Of a DNA stretch of 64,000 nt, positions 9,051 to 19,022 are shown one piece after another (positions within the stretch are counted from its first letter, which is position 1; every line of letters starts with the position of its first letter). The position numbers were made by a program, and so were the translations under genes. The stretch is from Polynucleobacter necessarius (GTDB lineage: Bacteria; Pseudomonadota; Gammaproteobacteria; Burkholderiales; Burkholderiaceae): NCBI RefSeq assembly GCF_900095215.1, contig NZ_LT606949.1:1462690-1526689 (forward strand). Reading direction: 5' to 3'. The notes beneath the pieces were generated by a model. It was not told the DNA's origin, searched no databases, and was given only the letters and a program-made list of their open reading frames with translations.

Positions 9051-10631
9051 ATGATCCGTACAGCCCTCCTCTCCGTCTCAGATAAAAATGGCATCGTACC
9101 TTTTGCCAAATCCCTACATGAGCAAGGTATTAAACTGATTTCTACCGGCGGGACCGCAAAACTCTTGGCCGCAAATAATCTACCAGTGGTTGAAGTCTCT
9201 TCCTTAACCAAGTTTCCAGAGATGCTGGATGGTCGTGTAAAAACCCTCCACCCCATGGTATACGGCGGTCTATTGGCTCGTAGAGATTTTCCAGAGCATA
9301 TGGCAGCCTTGAATGAGCATGGTATCGACATGATCGACATGCTCGTCATCAATCTCTATCCATTCAATGAGACCGTTGCCAAGGAAAGCTGTTCATTTCA
9401 AGAGGCGGTAGAAAATATTGATATTGGTGGCCCAGCCATGTTGCGCGCTGCCGCAAAGAATCATCAAGATGTCACTGTGTTGATTTCACCAGAAGATTAC
9501 GCTCCAGTGTTGGCCGAAATGAAGACCAACAAGAATGTGGTTTCTTATAAGACCAATTTGGCTTTAGCTAAAAAAGTGTTTGCGCATACCGCTCAATATG
9601 ACGGTGCGATTGCAAACTATCTCTCAGCATTGGGTGATGACTTAGATCATAAGGCGCGCACTGCTTATCCAGAGACTCTGCACCTTGCCGTTGAGAAAGT
9701 GCAAGAGATGCGTTATGGTGAAAACCCACACCAATCTGCTGCGTTCTACAAAGACATCTACCCAGTTGATGGCGCACTAGCAAATTACAAACAGCTACAA
9801 GGTAAAGAGCTCTCCTATAACAATATTGCCGATGCTGACTCTGCTTGGGAATGCGTCAAGAGCTTTACTGGCAATGCTGATGGCGCTGCAGCTTGCGTCA
9901 TCATTAAGCATGCCAACCCTTGCGGTGTAGCGGTTGGTGCTACGGCGCTTGAAGCCTATCAAAAGGCATTTAAAACCGATCCTAGCTCTGCCTTTGGCGG
10001 CATCATTGCCTTTAACGTTCCCTGTGATGGCGCTGCTGCAGAAGCAATCTCCAAACAATTCGTAGAAGTATTAATTGCCCCTAGCTTTAGCGATGAAGCT
10101 AAAGCGATTTTTGCCGCAAAGCAAAATGTTCGCCTCCTAGAGATCCCATTGGGTGCTGCATTTAATACTTTTGATTTCAAACGTGTTGGCGGTGGCTTGC
10201 TTGTGCAATCTCCGGACGCTAAAAACGTACTCGAAAATGAAATGCGCGTTGTGAGCAAGCACCTGCCTACCCCAAGCGAAATGCATGACATGATGTTTGC
10301 GTGGCGTGTCGCTAAGTTTGTTAAATCGAATGCGATTGTGTATTGCGCTAATGGCATGACACTCGGCATCGGCGCAGGCCAAATGAGCCGTGTAGACTCA
10401 GCTCGTATGGCAAGTATTAAGGCGGAAAATGCTGGCTTAAGCCTCAAGGGCTCAGCGGTAGCCAGCGATGCTTTCTTCCCATTCCGCGATGGCTTGGATG
10501 TGGTTGTGAATGGTGGTGCTAGCTGTGCGATTCAGCCAGGCGGCAGTATGCGTGATGACGAAATCATTGCGGCAGCGAATGAGCATGGGATTGCCATGAT
10601 CTTTACTGGCACACGTCACTTCCGCCACTAA
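9051..10631 (+). CDS. purH: Bifunctional AICAR formyltransferase / IMP cyclohydrolase
   Basis: Catalyses the last two steps of de novo IMP synthesis. The 526-residue length is typical. The N-terminal MGS-like cyclohydrolase domain (about residues 1-145) contains [28 protein letters not shown] and the [15 protein letters not shown] segment. The transformylase domain contains the catalytic Lys-His pair in [12 protein letters not shown] and the C-terminal [10 protein letters not shown] loop. No lesion is visible. Retention of PurH means the cell can probably still make purines, provided the other pur genes exist elsewhere. It is followed 31 bp later by ruvC. Confidence 0.97.
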   Translation: MIRTALLSVSDKNGIVPFAKSLHEQGIKLISTGGTAKLLAANNLPVVEVSSLTKFPEMLDGRVKTLHPMVYGGLLARRDFPEHMAALNEHGIDMIDMLVINLYPFNETVAKESCSFQEAVENIDIGGPAMLRAAAKNHQDVTVLISPEDYAPVLAEMKTNKNVVSYKTNLALAKKVFAHTAQYDGAIANYLSALGDDLDHKARTAYPETLHLAVEKVQEMRYGENPHQSAAFYKDIYPVDGALANYKQLQGKELSYNNIADADSAWECVKSFTGNADGAAACVIIKHANPCGVAVGATALEAYQKAFKTDPSSAFGGIIAFNVPCDGAAAEAISKQFVEVLIAPSFSDEAKAIFAAKQNVRLLEIPLGAAFNTFDFKRVGGGLLVQSPDAKNVLENEMRVVSKHLPTPSEMHDMMFAWRVAKFVKSNAIVYCANGMTLGIGAGQMSRVDSARMASIKAENAGLSLKGSAVASDAFFPFRDGLDVVVNGGASCAIQPGGSMRDDEIIAAANEHGIAMIFTGTRHFRH

Positions 10632-10662
10632 GCAATAAATCATCCTAAAGTCTGCAACTCAA

Positions 10663-11181
10663 ATGCGCTGGATTGGAATCGACCCAGGTTTACGGACAAC
10701 CGGTTTTGGCGTCATCGATGTCGATGGCCAAAAGCTGACCTACGTAGCCTCTGGGACGATTGAGAGTGGTGATCCAACCAAAGGCTTGCCCGAGCGTTTA
10801 GGCGCTTTGTATGCTGGCCTGAAAGAAGTTCTAGAGACATATAAACCAGAGTCCGCCGCGATCGAAGAAGTCTTTTTAAACATCAATCCTCGCTCAACCC
10901 TCATGCTTGGTCAGGCAAAGGGTGCCGTCATTGCTGCCCTGGTCTCCGAAAAACTCCCGGTAGCCGAGTACAGCGCTCTGCGAGTAAAGCAAGCGATTGT
11001 GGGCACTGGCCGTGCGGCTAAGCCGCAAGTACAGGAGATGGTTAAGCGTTTACTTAGATTAAATCGCGCTCCAGGGACGGATGCTTCTGATGCATTAGGC
11101 GTTGCCATCTGTGCAGCCCATCATGCGCAAATGCCAAAAGCAATTACAACTGCCTTAGCCCCCAAGAAGCGCAGCAAATAA
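10663..11181 (+). CDS. ruvC: Holliday-junction resolvase RuvC
   Basis: A 172-residue dimeric endonuclease that cuts Holliday junctions at the end of recombination. The acidic catalytic residues are visible: Asp7 in [13 protein letters not shown], Glu in [12 protein letters not shown] and the Asp pair in [17 protein letters not shown]. It is followed by ruvA after 47 bp and ruvB after that, so all three subunits of the resolvasome are encoded together. All three appear intact, in contrast to the loss of mutM and other repair genes in the same window. Confidence 0.96.
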   Translation: MRWIGIDPGLRTTGFGVIDVDGQKLTYVASGTIESGDPTKGLPERLGALYAGLKEVLETYKPESAAIEEVFLNINPRSTLMLGQAKGAVIAALVSEKLPVAEYSALRVKQAIVGTGRAAKPQVQEMVKRLLRLNRAPGTDASDALGVAICAAHHAQMPKAITTALAPKKRSK

Positions 11182-11228
11182 AGAATAAGCAAAAAATATC
11201 TAAAGATATTACAGGTTAAGATCTCTAC

Positions 11229-11810
11229 ATGATTGGTCGCATTCAAGGCACTCTCGTTTCAGTTCACCCTCCTCGCCTCTTGGTGGACTGCCAAGGCATT
11301 GGTTATGAGGTCGATGTACCAATGAGCACTTTGTATCAGCTGCCTCAAGCTGGCCAAAAAATTACCCTACTGACCCATTTCCAAGTGCGTGAAGATGCGC
11401 AACAACTCTTTGGCTTTGCCACCGAAACTGAGCGTGAGGCATTTAGGCAACTCATCAAGATTAGCGGTGTTGGCTCCCGTACAGCACTAGCCGTGCTTTC
11501 TGGCATGAGTGTGAATGAACTTGCCCAAGCTATTGCACTCCAAGAAGCCGGTCGATTAACTCAAGTACCTGGTATCGGCAAGAAAACCGCCGAACGTCTT
11601 TGCTTGGAACTCAAAGGTAAGCTAGCCCCTGATCTTGGTATTGCTGGCGGCAAGTCTCAAGCGATTGAAGCGAGTAGTGAGGTGTTACAAGCACTCTTGG
11701 CTCTAGGCTACTCAGAAAAAGAAGCGCTCCTTGCGTTAAAGCAGATTCCGTCGGATACGAGCGTTTCAGATGGTATTCGCATTGGCTTAAAGTACCTTGC
11801 AAAGCTATAA
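11229..11810 (+). CDS. ruvA: Holliday-junction DNA helicase subunit RuvA
   Basis: RuvA binds four-way junctions as a tetramer and recruits RuvB. The 193-residue protein has the N-terminal OB fold ([20 protein letters not shown]), two helix-hairpin-helix motifs ([15 protein letters not shown] and [17 protein letters not shown]) and the C-terminal RuvB-interacting helices after a linker ([15 protein letters not shown]). It is located between ruvC and ruvB with an 18-bp gap to ruvB. No anomaly. Confidence 0.96.
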   Translation: MIGRIQGTLVSVHPPRLLVDCQGIGYEVDVPMSTLYQLPQAGQKITLLTHFQVREDAQQLFGFATETEREAFRQLIKISGVGSRTALAVLSGMSVNELAQAIALQEAGRLTQVPGIGKKTAERLCLELKGKLAPDLGIAGGKSQAIEASSEVLQALLALGYSEKEALLALKQIPSDTSVSDGIRIGLKYLAKL

Positions 11811-11828
11811 AACCACTACACTTGCAGC

Positions 11829-12899
11829 ATGGCAATTCACACAGACGACCTAAGCTCTATTCCTGAAGATTTACCGGAAGGAAATGACCGCATTGTGAGC
11901 GGATCAGCAGGCAATGCTGAAGCCGTCTTTGAAAGAGCGCTGCGCCCAAAACAACTCGATGAGTATGTTGGTCAAACTAAAGCACGCGCCCAATTAGAAA
12001 TTTTTATCAGCGCAACCAGAACTCGCCAAGAAGCCTTAGACCACGTTCTCTTGTTTGGGCCTCCTGGTCTTGGTAAAACCACCTTAGCCCACATCATTGC
12101 CAGAGAGCTTGGCGTGAATTTGCGCCAAACCAGCGGCCCAGTCCTGGACAGGCCAGGTGATCTTGCTGCCTTGCTCACCAATTTAGAAGAAAACGATGTT
12201 CTCTTTATTGATGAGATTCATCGCTTATCTCCAGTTGTAGAAGAAATTCTCTATCCTGCGCTTGAAGATTACGGCTTAGACATCATGATTGGTGAAGGCC
12301 CTGCCGCTCGCAGCGTGAAGATTGATCTCAAGCCCTTCACGCTCATTGGCGCAACTACTCGAGCCGGAATGCTCACCAACCCATTGCGCGATCGCTTTGG
12401 CATTGTGGCAAGACTCGAGTTCTACACCACCGAAGAGCTCACCAAAATTATTGATCGCTCCGCAAGCCTGCTAAAAGCTAACATTGATCCAGAGGGCTCA
12501 GTAGAAATTGCGAAGCGTGCTCGTGGCACTCCGCGCATTGCCAACCGTCTACTCCGTCGTGTTCGTGACTATGCAGAAGTCAAAGGCACTGGCACGATTA
12601 CTAAAGCTATGGCGGATGCTGCGCTGAAGATGCTGGATGTGGATCCAAATGGTTTTGATGTCATGGACAGAAAATTGCTGGAAGCGATCCTGCATAAGTT
12701 TGATGGCGGCCCTGTGGGTATTGATAACTTAGCAGCAGCCATTGGTGAAGAACGGGACACAATTGAAGATGTTCTTGAGCCCTACCTCATTCAGCAAGGC
12801 TATCTGCAAAGAACATCACGTGGCCGAGTAGCCACTCGCCAAGCTTATGAACACTTTGGTTTAACACCGCCCAGCGGCAATGCTAGCTTAGATATTTAA
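11829..12899 (+). CDS. ruvB: Holliday-junction branch-migration ATPase RuvB
   Basis: The 356-residue hexameric AAA+ motor that drives branch migration. The Walker A motif is [15 protein letters not shown], Walker B is LFIDEIHRL, sensor 1 lies in [11 protein letters not shown], and the arginine-finger region is [10 protein letters not shown] winged-helix domain fills the C-terminus ([19 protein letters not shown]). Its last bases overlap the end of the convergent tyrS gene by 4 bp. No lesion is seen. Confidence 0.97.
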   Translation: MAIHTDDLSSIPEDLPEGNDRIVSGSAGNAEAVFERALRPKQLDEYVGQTKARAQLEIFISATRTRQEALDHVLLFGPPGLGKTTLAHIIARELGVNLRQTSGPVLDRPGDLAALLTNLEENDVLFIDEIHRLSPVVEEILYPALEDYGLDIMIGEGPAARSVKIDLKPFTLIGATTRAGMLTNPLRDRFGIVARLEFYTTEELTKIIDRSASLLKANIDPEGSVEIAKRARGTPRIANRLLRRVRDYAEVKGTGTITKAMADAALKMLDVDPNGFDVMDRKLLEAILHKFDGGPVGIDNLAAAIGEERDTIEDVLEPYLIQQGYLQRTSRGRVATRQAYEHFGLTPPSGNASLDI

Positions 12900-14128
12900 G
12901 CTAGCGTCACTTTTGCAAACTTGCGTTTGCTAATCTGCACCACGTAAGTACCCGCCGCAACTTTTAACTGTTTATCAGTAATCGTTGCGCCATCAATCTT
13001 CACACCATTTTGCTCAATGTTGCGATTGGCTTCTGATGTTGATCGAGCTAAGCCAGCGGCCTTCAACAGATTGGCGATTTGCATTGGCGCTCCAGAAAGA
13101 TTGATTTCTGGAATGTCATCTGGCACACCACCTTTAGCACGGTGATTAAAGTCTTCTAATGCCTTTTCTGCAGCAGCCTGTGAATGAAAGCGCGCAACAA
13201 TTTCTTGTGCGAGCAGTACTTTGCAATCTTTAGGGTTTCTGCCGGCAGCCACTTCTTGCTTCATCAAATCAATTTCAGCCATAGGGCGGAATGACAACAA
13301 TATAAAGTAATCCCACATTAATTCATCGGAGATACTCAAGAGCTTGCCGAACATCTCACCAGCAGGCTCACTGATGCCAATGTAATTACCTTTGGACTTA
13401 CTCATCTTGTCCACGCCATCCAAGCCAACCAGCAGCGGCATAGTCAAAATACATTGTGGCTCTTGGCCATACTCACGTTGAAGCTCCCGCCCAACTAAGA
13501 GATTAAATTTCTGATCAGTGCCACCGAGCTCTAAGTCACTCTTCAAAGCAACAGAGTCGTAACCCTGCATCAATGGGTACAAGAACTCATGTACAGAGAT
13601 GGGTACACCACTACGGTAGCGCTTTGTGAAGTCATCGCGCTCTAACATTTGTGCAACGGTATATCGCGCTGCCAATTGAATCATGCCGCGCGCGCCTAAT
13701 GGATCGCACCACTCACTGTTGTAGCGCACTTCTGTTCTAGCAGGATCAAGCACCATGCTTGCTTGACGATAGTAAGTCTCGGCATTGACAGCGATCTCTT
13801 CGGCCGTCAAAGGTGGGCGAGTTGCGTTGCGACCCGATGGATCACCAATCATGCTGGTGAAATCACCGATCAAGAAAATAACGGTATGGCCTAAATATTG
13901 TAACTGACGCAACTTATTTAAAACAACCGTGTGGCCCAAATGAATGTCAGGCGCAGTTGGATCCAGCCCCAGCTTGATTCTGAGCGGGGTCTTGGTAACC
14001 TGGCTGCGAGCCAACTTCTGAACCCAGTCCGCTTCAACCAATAACTCATCGCAGCCACGTTTGGTAACTGCGAGCGCCGCAAAGACTTCAGGGGTCAAAG
14101 GATATTTTTGTTCTGGTTTAGCTGTCAT
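12896..14128 (-). CDS. tyrS: Tyrosyl-tRNA synthetase
   Basis: Charges tRNA-Tyr. I chose ATG 14128 ([19 protein letters not shown], 410 residues); the frame stays open upstream to 14212, but the extra residues do not resemble the family and overlap the divergent anmK start. Class I signatures are the HIGH-like HLGH ([14 protein letters not shown]) and KMSKS in [15 protein letters not shown]. The C-terminal S4 RNA-binding domain begins near residue 350 ([18 protein letters not shown]). The KMSKS form and spacing point to the TyrZ-like subtype. It is divergent from anmK and convergent with ruvB. Confidence 0.96.
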   Translation of the reverse strand: MTAKPEQKYPLTPEVFAALAVTKRGCDELLVEADWVQKLARSQVTKTPLRIKLGLDPTAPDIHLGHTVVLNKLRQLQYLGHTVIFLIGDFTSMIGDPSGRNATRPPLTAEEIAVNAETYYRQASMVLDPARTEVRYNSEWCDPLGARGMIQLAARYTVAQMLERDDFTKRYRSGVPISVHEFLYPLMQGYDSVALKSDLELGGTDQKFNLLVGRELQREYGQEPQCILTMPLLVGLDGVDKMSKSKGNYIGISEPAGEMFGKLLSISDELMWDYFILLSFRPMAEIDLMKQEVAAGRNPKDCKVLLAQEIVARFHSQAAAEKALEDFNHRAKGGVPDDIPEINLSGAPMQIANLLKAAGLARSTSEANRNIEQNGVKIDGATITDKQLKVAAGTYVVQISKRKFAKVTLA

Positions 14129-14204
14129 GCTGATTCGGATTGCTGATTCAGGTAAATGAGTAGTTAAATTGCTACAGCATAATTGTCGCATTCCTGAGAG
14201 CGCT

Positions 14205-15234
14205 ATGAACAAACTCCATTCCCTCTACATCGGCCTGATGTCTGGCACCAGCCTAGACGGGATAGATGCTGTTCTAGCCAAGATTGAACCCAAGGGGGAA
14301 GCAAGCGCCCTAGATTCTGTGAGTACCCCATTTAGCCCCGATTGACGTAAAGCGCTATTTGAGCTTCAAAGTCCTGGCGCCAACGAGGTCCATCGAGAAA
14401 AACAGGCTGGGAATGCCCTAGCCCTGGCTTATGCGGATGCTGTTGAACTGCTTCTAAAAAAAGGTTAATCTGCGAGCTTCAGATATTGCCGCGATTGGCG
14501 CGCACGGCCAAACCATTCGTCATCAACCTCATTTAGGCGATATGGCCTATACGCATCAAACACTCAATCCTGCCTTATTGGCAGAAAAAACGGACATCGA
14601 TGTCATTGCGGATTTCAGAAGTCGAGACATGGCTGCTGGTGGACATGGCGCGCCTTTAGTGCCCGCATTTCATGCACAACAATTTGTAGAAGATCAAAAC
14701 TTAGCCATGCTCAATATTGGTGGCATCGCCAATCTCACCTTACTTCCTCAGAGTGGCGAAGTGAGCAGTTTTGATTGTGGTCCTGGAAACATGCTGATGG
14801 ATGCGTGGATACAGGAACATCAAGGCAATGCATTTGATGAGAATGGTAACTGGGCATTACAAGGAAAGGTTAATGAAGCATTACTCACAAAAATGTTGGC
14901 CGACCCTTTCTTTGCAAAAACTCCGCCCAAGAGCACCGGCAGAGATGACTTTCATCTGAATTGGTTGCAAGAAAAAATGGGGGATGAAAATCATCTTTGC
15001 GAAGATGTACAAGCAACCTTGCTACATCTGACAGCACACTCAGCTCTTGAATCCTGGGCGCATCATGCCCAAAAAACCCAGAAGCTGATTGTCTGTGGTG
15101 GTGCCAGAAATAATGCGCTCATGAATTTACTCAAAATAAAAGCGCAGCATTTGTTCAAACACCCATTAGAAATTACAACCAGCGACTCTACTGGCATTGA
15201 TCCGCAGCTAGTTGAATGGCTGGCCTTTGCATGA
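14205..15234 (+). pseudogene. anmK: Anhydro-N-acetylmuramic acid kinase AnmK, nonsense plus frameshift
   Basis: AnmK opens and phosphorylates 1,6-anhydroMurNAc released in peptidoglycan turnover. The start is ATG 14205 ([20 protein letters not shown]), a perfect family N-terminus. TGA at 14343-14345 (codon 47) interrupts PFSPD-RKALFELQSPG. A one-base gain in an A7 run at 14456-14462 then puts the rest in the next frame, creating TAA at 14466. The second part (GAHGQTIRHQPHLGDMAYTH onward) is open to 15234 and keeps the GGIANLTLLP and CGGARNNALMNLL motifs. Two lesions argue against a simple read error. Loss matches the damage to amgK and murU. Confidence 0.93.
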
Positions 15235-15251
15235 CTTGCATGGGCTCACAA

Positions 15252-15282
15252 AGAAAAACGGCCAGCAAATTTGCCAGCCGTT
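15252..15282 (-). terminator. Rho-independent terminator after erpA
   Basis: On the minus strand, AACGGC and GCCGTT flank an inner GCAAATTTGC palindrome, followed by a run of T. It lies about 50 bp past the erpA stop. On the plus strand the same hairpin follows the end of the anmK relic, so it may act in both directions. Confidence 0.65.
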
Positions 15283-15330
15283 ACAGTAGCGAGGGGTCCT
15301 AGAATTTTAGGCGCTTGCTATCCAGCTTAG

Positions 15331-15705
15331 TTAAGCAGAGAAAGAGGACCCGCAACCACAAGTAGTTTTCGCATTCGGATTCTTAATCACAAACTGCGAT
15401 CCATTAATGTCTTCTTTGTAATCAATCTCAGCACCAACTAAATATTGGAAGCTCATTGAATCTACTAACAAAGTAACGCCATGCTTTTCAAAGAGCGTGT
15501 CGTCTTCATTTACAGCATCATCAAATGTGAAGCCATACTGAAAGCCAGAGCAGCCACCGCCTTGTACGAATACGCGCAACTTCAACTCTGGATTGCCTTC
15601 TTCCGCAATCAAGTCAGCCACTTTTGCAGCAGCGGCATCCGTGAACACCAATGGGGTTGGTGGCTCAGCCAAGTCTTCTGCGGGTTTTGTCGCTAATTCG
15701 GTCAT
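15331..15705 (-). CDS. erpA: Iron-sulfur cluster insertion protein ErpA
   Basis: An A-type carrier of 124 residues that delivers Fe-S clusters to apoproteins, including those of isoprenoid and respiratory enzymes. The three conserved cysteines are in [14 protein letters not shown] and CGCGSSFSA. The N-terminal 15 residues ([19 protein letters not shown]) are a flexible lead. It follows argC after about 80 bp on the same strand and ends at a hairpin terminator. It is intact, in keeping with retention of Fe-S enzymes such as the giant dehydrogenase at 30682-34521. Confidence 0.93.
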   Translation of the reverse strand: MTELATKPAEDLAEPPTPLVFTDAAAAKVADLIAEEGNPELKLRVFVQGGGCSGFQYGFTFDDAVNEDDTLFEKHGVTLLVDSMSFQYLVGAEIDYKEDINGSQFVIKNPNAKTTCGCGSSFSA

Positions 15706-15785
15706 GATGTACTCCTAATTCAAAAGGCAATGTCTTATTGTAGGCTTTAAATGCCCAGCTTGCTGAAGGGTTATTCCCTTGCAAA

Positions 15786-16844
15786 TTAAGGAGATACAGC
15801 AATCTGCGTCAAGCCTGTAGTTTCTGGCAAGCCAAACATCAGGTTCATACACTGCACACCCTGGCCCGAGGCACCCTTCACCAAATTGTCCTCAACCACC
15901 AAAATCACTAAAGTGTCACCACCGCCTGGGCGATGAATCGCAATCCGAATGCCATTACTGCCGCGCACGGAACGGGTTTCCGGATGACTGCCAGCTGGCA
16001 TCACATCGACAAACGGCTCGTCTTTATAAAATTGCTCGTACAGATTTTGGTAATCAACCTCTTTACCGGCATCAGTCAACCGCACGTAGAGCGTTGAATG
16101 AATCCCTCTAATCATTGGCGTCAAATGCGGCACAAATGTCAAACCAATCTGATCATGGCCCGCAATGGCTTTTAAGCCCTGCTCAATCTCAGGAAGATGA
16201 CGATGGCCTTTAACGCTATAGGCTTTAAAGTTATCAGCAGCTTCGGATAACAGCGTACCGATCTCTGCTTTACGTCCAGCACCAGAAGTGCCTGACTTTG
16301 AATCAGCGATGATGTGTGTGCCATCGATCAAATGCTTGCCGCCAGTTGATGTAGGCGACAGCAATGGTGCAAGACCAAGCTGGACAGATGTTGGATAGCA
16401 ACCAGCCAAACCCACTACACGCGCTTTCTTAATGGCATCGCGGTTAATTTCTGGCAAACCATAAACGGCTTCAGCCAAAATATCTGGGCAACCATGCTCC
16501 ATGCCGCACCACTTGGCAAACTCTTTGGTGTCTTTTAAACGAAAGTCAGCCGCAAGATCCAAGACCTTTACATTATTAGCAAGCAACTCTTTTGCTTGCG
16601 CCATAGCAACACCATGCGGAGTTGCAAAGAATACCGCATCACATTCGTTGAGCTTTGCTTCATCAGGCGTCGTAAATTTCAGCTCAACACGGCCACGCAA
16701 AGATGGGAACATCTCAGCCACTGGCATGCCAGCTTCTGTGCGAGAAGTAATTGCAGTGAGTTTTACCTCGGGATGCTGCGCTAATAAACGCAACAGCTCC
16801 ACCCCGGTATAACCTGTGCCGCCAACGATGCCTACCTTAATCAT
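15786..16844 (-). CDS. argC: N-acetyl-gamma-glutamyl-phosphate reductase
   Basis: NADPH-dependent reductase of the third step of arginine synthesis. I chose ATG 16844 ([20 protein letters not shown], 352 residues) because it places the nucleotide-binding motif at residue 3; the frame extends to 16868 with eight unrelated residues. The catalytic cysteine is in [14 protein letters not shown], and [15 protein letters not shown] is the typical C-terminal segment. It follows the rpsI terminator and precedes erpA on the same strand. No lesion. Confidence 0.95.
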   Translation of the reverse strand: MIKVGIVGGTGYTGVELLRLLAQHPEVKLTAITSRTEAGMPVAEMFPSLRGRVELKFTTPDEAKLNECDAVFFATPHGVAMAQAKELLANNVKVLDLAADFRLKDTKEFAKWCGMEHGCPDILAEAVYGLPEINRDAIKKARVVGLAGCYPTSVQLGLAPLLSPTSTGGKHLIDGTHIIADSKSGTSGAGRKAEIGTLLSEAADNFKAYSVKGHRHLPEIEQGLKAIAGHDQIGLTFVPHLTPMIRGIHSTLYVRLTDAGKEVDYQNLYEQFYKDEPFVDVMPAGSHPETRSVRGSNGIRIAIHRPGGGDTLVILVVEDNLVKGASGQGVQCMNLMFGLPETTGLTQIAVSP

Positions 16845-16912
16845 GTCTTTCTCCAAAATACCGACCATGAGAAGTTTCTCTCAAAACCTCTGAATACCCC
16901 AATTGTAGAAAC

Positions 16913-16938
16913 AAAAAGGGCCGCTTGCGCGACCCTTT
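16913..16938 (-). terminator. Rho-independent terminator after rpsI
   Basis: On the minus strand the hairpin reads AAAGGGTCGC, loop GCAA, then GCGGCCCTTT (one G-T wobble), followed by T residues. It lies about 25 bp downstream of the rpsI stop and before argC, separating the ribosomal operon from argC. Confidence 0.8.
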
Positions 16939-16964
16939 CGATAAAACTTGAGCGACTGAAAGAA

Positions 16965-17366
16965 TTAGCGCTTGCTGAACTGCTTACGACGACGCGCGCC
17001 GTGCAGACCAGCTTTTTTACGCTCAACTTCACGAGCGTCGCGAGTTACCAAGCCTGCTTTAGACAGAGTTGGCTTCAAAGCGTTGTCGTAGTCGATCAAT
17101 GCACGAGTAACACCATGACGAACCGCACCAGATTGGCCAGTTTCACCGCCACCAGAAACGTTTACTTTGATATCAAAGGTCGTTAAGTGAGCTGTGAGAG
17201 CCAAAGGCTGACGAGCGATCATGCGTGATGTTTCACGAGCAAAATAAGCATCGATAGGCTTGCCATTAACAATAATGTCGCCTTTGCCAGATTTAATGAA
17301 TACGCGCGCAACAGAACTCTTGCGGCGACCAGTACCGTAATTCCAATTTCCGTAATTAATAGCCAT
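16965..17366 (-). CDS. rpsI: 30S ribosomal protein S9
   Basis: A 133-residue protein of the small subunit. It has the family N-terminus ([15 protein letters not shown]), the central [20 protein letters not shown] and the invariant basic tail RRRKQFSKR that reaches into the P site. It follows rplM after 9 bp, the universal rplM-rpsI operon. No anomaly. Confidence 0.97.
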   Translation of the reverse strand: MAINYGNWNYGTGRRKSSVARVFIKSGKGDIIVNGKPIDAYFARETSRMIARQPLALTAHLTTFDIKVNVSGGGETGQSGAVRHGVTRALIDYDNALKPTLSKAGLVTRDAREVERKKAGLHGARRRKQFSKR

Positions 17367-17375
17367 TTGGTTTCC

Positions 17376-17804
17376 TTAAATCTCTAACGCTTTTGGCTGT
17401 TGAGCCGTATGCGGATGATTGGCGTCGCCGTAGACTTTTAATTTCTTGATCATGGCATAGCCTAGCGGGCCTTTGGGCAACATACCTTTCACAGCCTTCT
17501 CCAATGCGCGACCTGGGAAACGGTCGTGCATCTTGTCGAAGTTAGTCGAGCGAATACCACCTGGGTATCCGCTGTGACGGTAATAAATCTTGTTCAAGCC
17601 TTTTGTGCCAGTGACACGGAGCTTAGAAGAATTGATGACAACAATAAAGTCGCCAGTATCAACGTGTGGGGTGTATTCAGGCTTGTGCTTGCCGCGTAGA
17701 CGGAGTGCCACTTCACTGGCGACACGACCGAGGACTTTGTCCGTAGCGTCAATCACGAACCATTCATGCACTACCTCATGGGATTTTGCAGAAAAAGTTT
17801 TCAT
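17376..17804 (-). CDS. rplM: 50S ribosomal protein L13
   Basis: A 142-residue early-assembly protein of the large subunit, with [19 protein letters not shown] near the N-terminus, YRHSGYPGG in the middle and the [11 protein letters not shown] signature. It is the first gene of the rplM-rpsI operon. Upstream lie about 160 bp that must hold its promoter, bounded by the terminator of the candidate small RNA described separately. Confidence 0.97.
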   Translation of the reverse strand: MKTFSAKSHEVVHEWFVIDATDKVLGRVASEVALRLRGKHKPEYTPHVDTGDFIVVINSSKLRVTGTKGLNKIYYRHSGYPGGIRSTNFDKMHDRFPGRALEKAVKGMLPKGPLGYAMIKKLKVYGDANHPHTAQQPKALEI

Positions 17805-17963
17805 GATTTCTCAAATTGTTATGGTCAAAAAAATTACCCCAACCAAATTACGTCCACCTTGGCCCTGCTTATGTATGCAAGCTCGCAGATTCTGCAATTC
17901 AACTGGTACAACAAATTACTGCTGACCGGCTCGGTAATTCAGTAAAGCCTTGAATTGTAACCC

Positions 17964-18064
17964 AAAAAAACCCAGGAACGAGTCCTGGGTTGGAATCCAC
18001 CCATGTTTGGGTGGAGGAGACACCGGGAGGTAAGTCACAGTCTTATACAAGACTGACTACCAAT
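17964..18064 (-). ncRNA. Candidate small RNA with three hairpins and intrinsic terminator
   Basis: Reading the minus strand, a TACAAT box at 18076-18071 is followed by three successive hairpins: CAGTCTT/AAGACTG (18038-18055), CCACCC/GGGTGG (17997-18014) and AACCCAGGA/TTCCTGGGTT (17969-17991). The last ends in a T7 run at 17964-17970. This is promoter, structured RNA and intrinsic terminator in about 100 nt, with no convincing open reading frame. It lies upstream of rplM on the same strand but the terminator separates it from that gene. I do not recognise a known family. An attenuated leader of the rplM operon is the main alternative. Confidence 0.5.
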
Positions 18065-18070
18065 ATGGTT

Positions 18071-18099
18071 ATTGTATCCATATGTATGGTGCGATGCAA
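18071..18099 (-). promoter_or_regulatory. Putative sigma-70 promoter for the candidate small RNA
   Basis: On the minus strand TTGCAT (18099-18094) and TACAAT (18076-18071) are separated by 17 bp. The -10 box matches the consensus at five of six positions, the -35 box at three. The predicted start, about 18064, is just before the first hairpin. The rest of the 420-bp stretch between rplM and the osmC relic (17805-18224) is AT-rich. It shows nothing else I can identify. Confidence 0.45.
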
Positions 18100-18224
18100 G
18101 AATATTGACCAAAATCAATTTTTTGCTGTTTTTTTAGTTGTTTTTGCTAGCAAACGAAACACTGTAAATATTGGTAAACTATTGATAATATTGATTAATT
18201 TAAGAGAAGTTAGGGGTCACTACT

Positions 18225-18647
18225 ATGGAATGTCGAGTATCTTGGTTGAGTAATGGCGGCATGGCTTTTTCAGCCGAAACCGGCAGTGGTCACCTCGTAA
18301 ATATGGATGGCGCCCCTGAAGCGGGCGGCAGAAACCTAGGCCAAAGGCCAATGGAGCTACTTTTAGCCAGTGCAGGCGGTTGCTCTGCATTTGATGTGGT
18401 TTTAATGCTACAAAGGTCTCGATAGGCCATTAGCGGCTGTGAAGTCGCCCTCCAGGCTGCACGGGCTACAGAAGACCCCAAAGTCTTCACCAAGATCAAT
18501 TTGCACTTTACGGTCAAAGGAAAAGACCTAGACCAGGCGAAAGTGGACCGCGCCGTAAAGTTCTCGCATGAGAAATATTGCTCCGCCACTACTATGTTGG
18601 CCAAAACGGCTGAACTCACTTACAGCGTGGAAATTATTTCAGAATAA
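18225..18647 (+). pseudogene. OsmC/Ohr-family peroxiredoxin-like gene with one nonsense codon
   Basis: Full-length OsmC-family frame of 140 codons from ATG 18225 (MECRVSWLSNGGMAFSAETG), interrupted only by TAG at 18423-18425 (codon 67), in RSR-stop-AISGCEV. A CAG-to-TAG change would explain it. Both conserved cysteines of the family are present, GGCSAFDVV before the stop and EKYCSATTM after it. OsmC proteins reduce organic hydroperoxides, although this YhfA-like branch is poorly characterised. A 66-residue truncated product would lack the second cysteine. The gene lies between the small-RNA candidate and rnpB. Confidence 0.85.
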
Positions 18648-18652
18648 GTGCA

Positions 18653-18956
18653 GAGTCAATCGATAAGCCGGATTCTGTCGCCTAGCTTTGCATCTAGGGG
18701 CAATCATTCCTCTAGGCCGGCAGTTACCTGACGGCTCAAGCTCCCTACCCGCAGACTCAGCGGGACGCCTCATCGCCTGCTTACTTGGGATTGCTCCAGG
18801 TGGAGGTTACCGCGTTTCACCGTAACTAAATGCGCTCGTCTCTGTGGCCCTATTCCTCACGTCGCCGTGGATGGCCGTTAGCCATCACCCTTCCCTATGG
18901 AGTCCGGACTTTCCTCCCCCTCAATAAAAGAGGCAGCGATTGCCCAATTGACTCTG
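18653..18956 (-). ncRNA. rnpB: RNase P RNA (type A)
   Basis: The catalytic RNA that matures tRNA 5' ends. The minus strand carries the universal P4-forming segments GAGGAAAGTCCGGACTCC near the 5' end and GACAGAATCCGGCTTATCG at the 3' end. The outermost helix P1 pairs AGAGTCAAT at the 5' end with ATTGACTCT at the 3' end, which sets both boundaries. The length of about 304 nt is at the short end for type A. The 18648-19022 stretch contains only this gene and its promoter. Confidence 0.95.
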
Positions 18957-18963
18957 CGCCTGC

Positions 18964-18993
18964 AGTCTAACGCAGTCAGGAAAATTTGGCCAA
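18964..18993 (-). promoter_or_regulatory. Putative rnpB promoter
   Basis: On the minus strand TTGGCC (18993-18988) and TAGACT (18969-18964) are separated by 18 bp. The expected start, 7 bp downstream of the -10 box, falls exactly on the first bases of helix P1 of RNase P RNA. Both boxes are 3-4 of 6 matches; position is the stronger evidence. Confidence 0.55.
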
Positions 18994-19022
18994 GAAAGGA
19001 ATAAAGTTCAGGCATTCTGTTT

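Noticed and set aside
9959..10447. Long minus-strand open frame inside purH
   Set aside because: A shadow of purH codon bias; no start signal and no recognisable product.
17590..17925. Plus-strand open frame opposite rplM
   Set aside because: Lies opposite a ribosomal protein gene, no family match.
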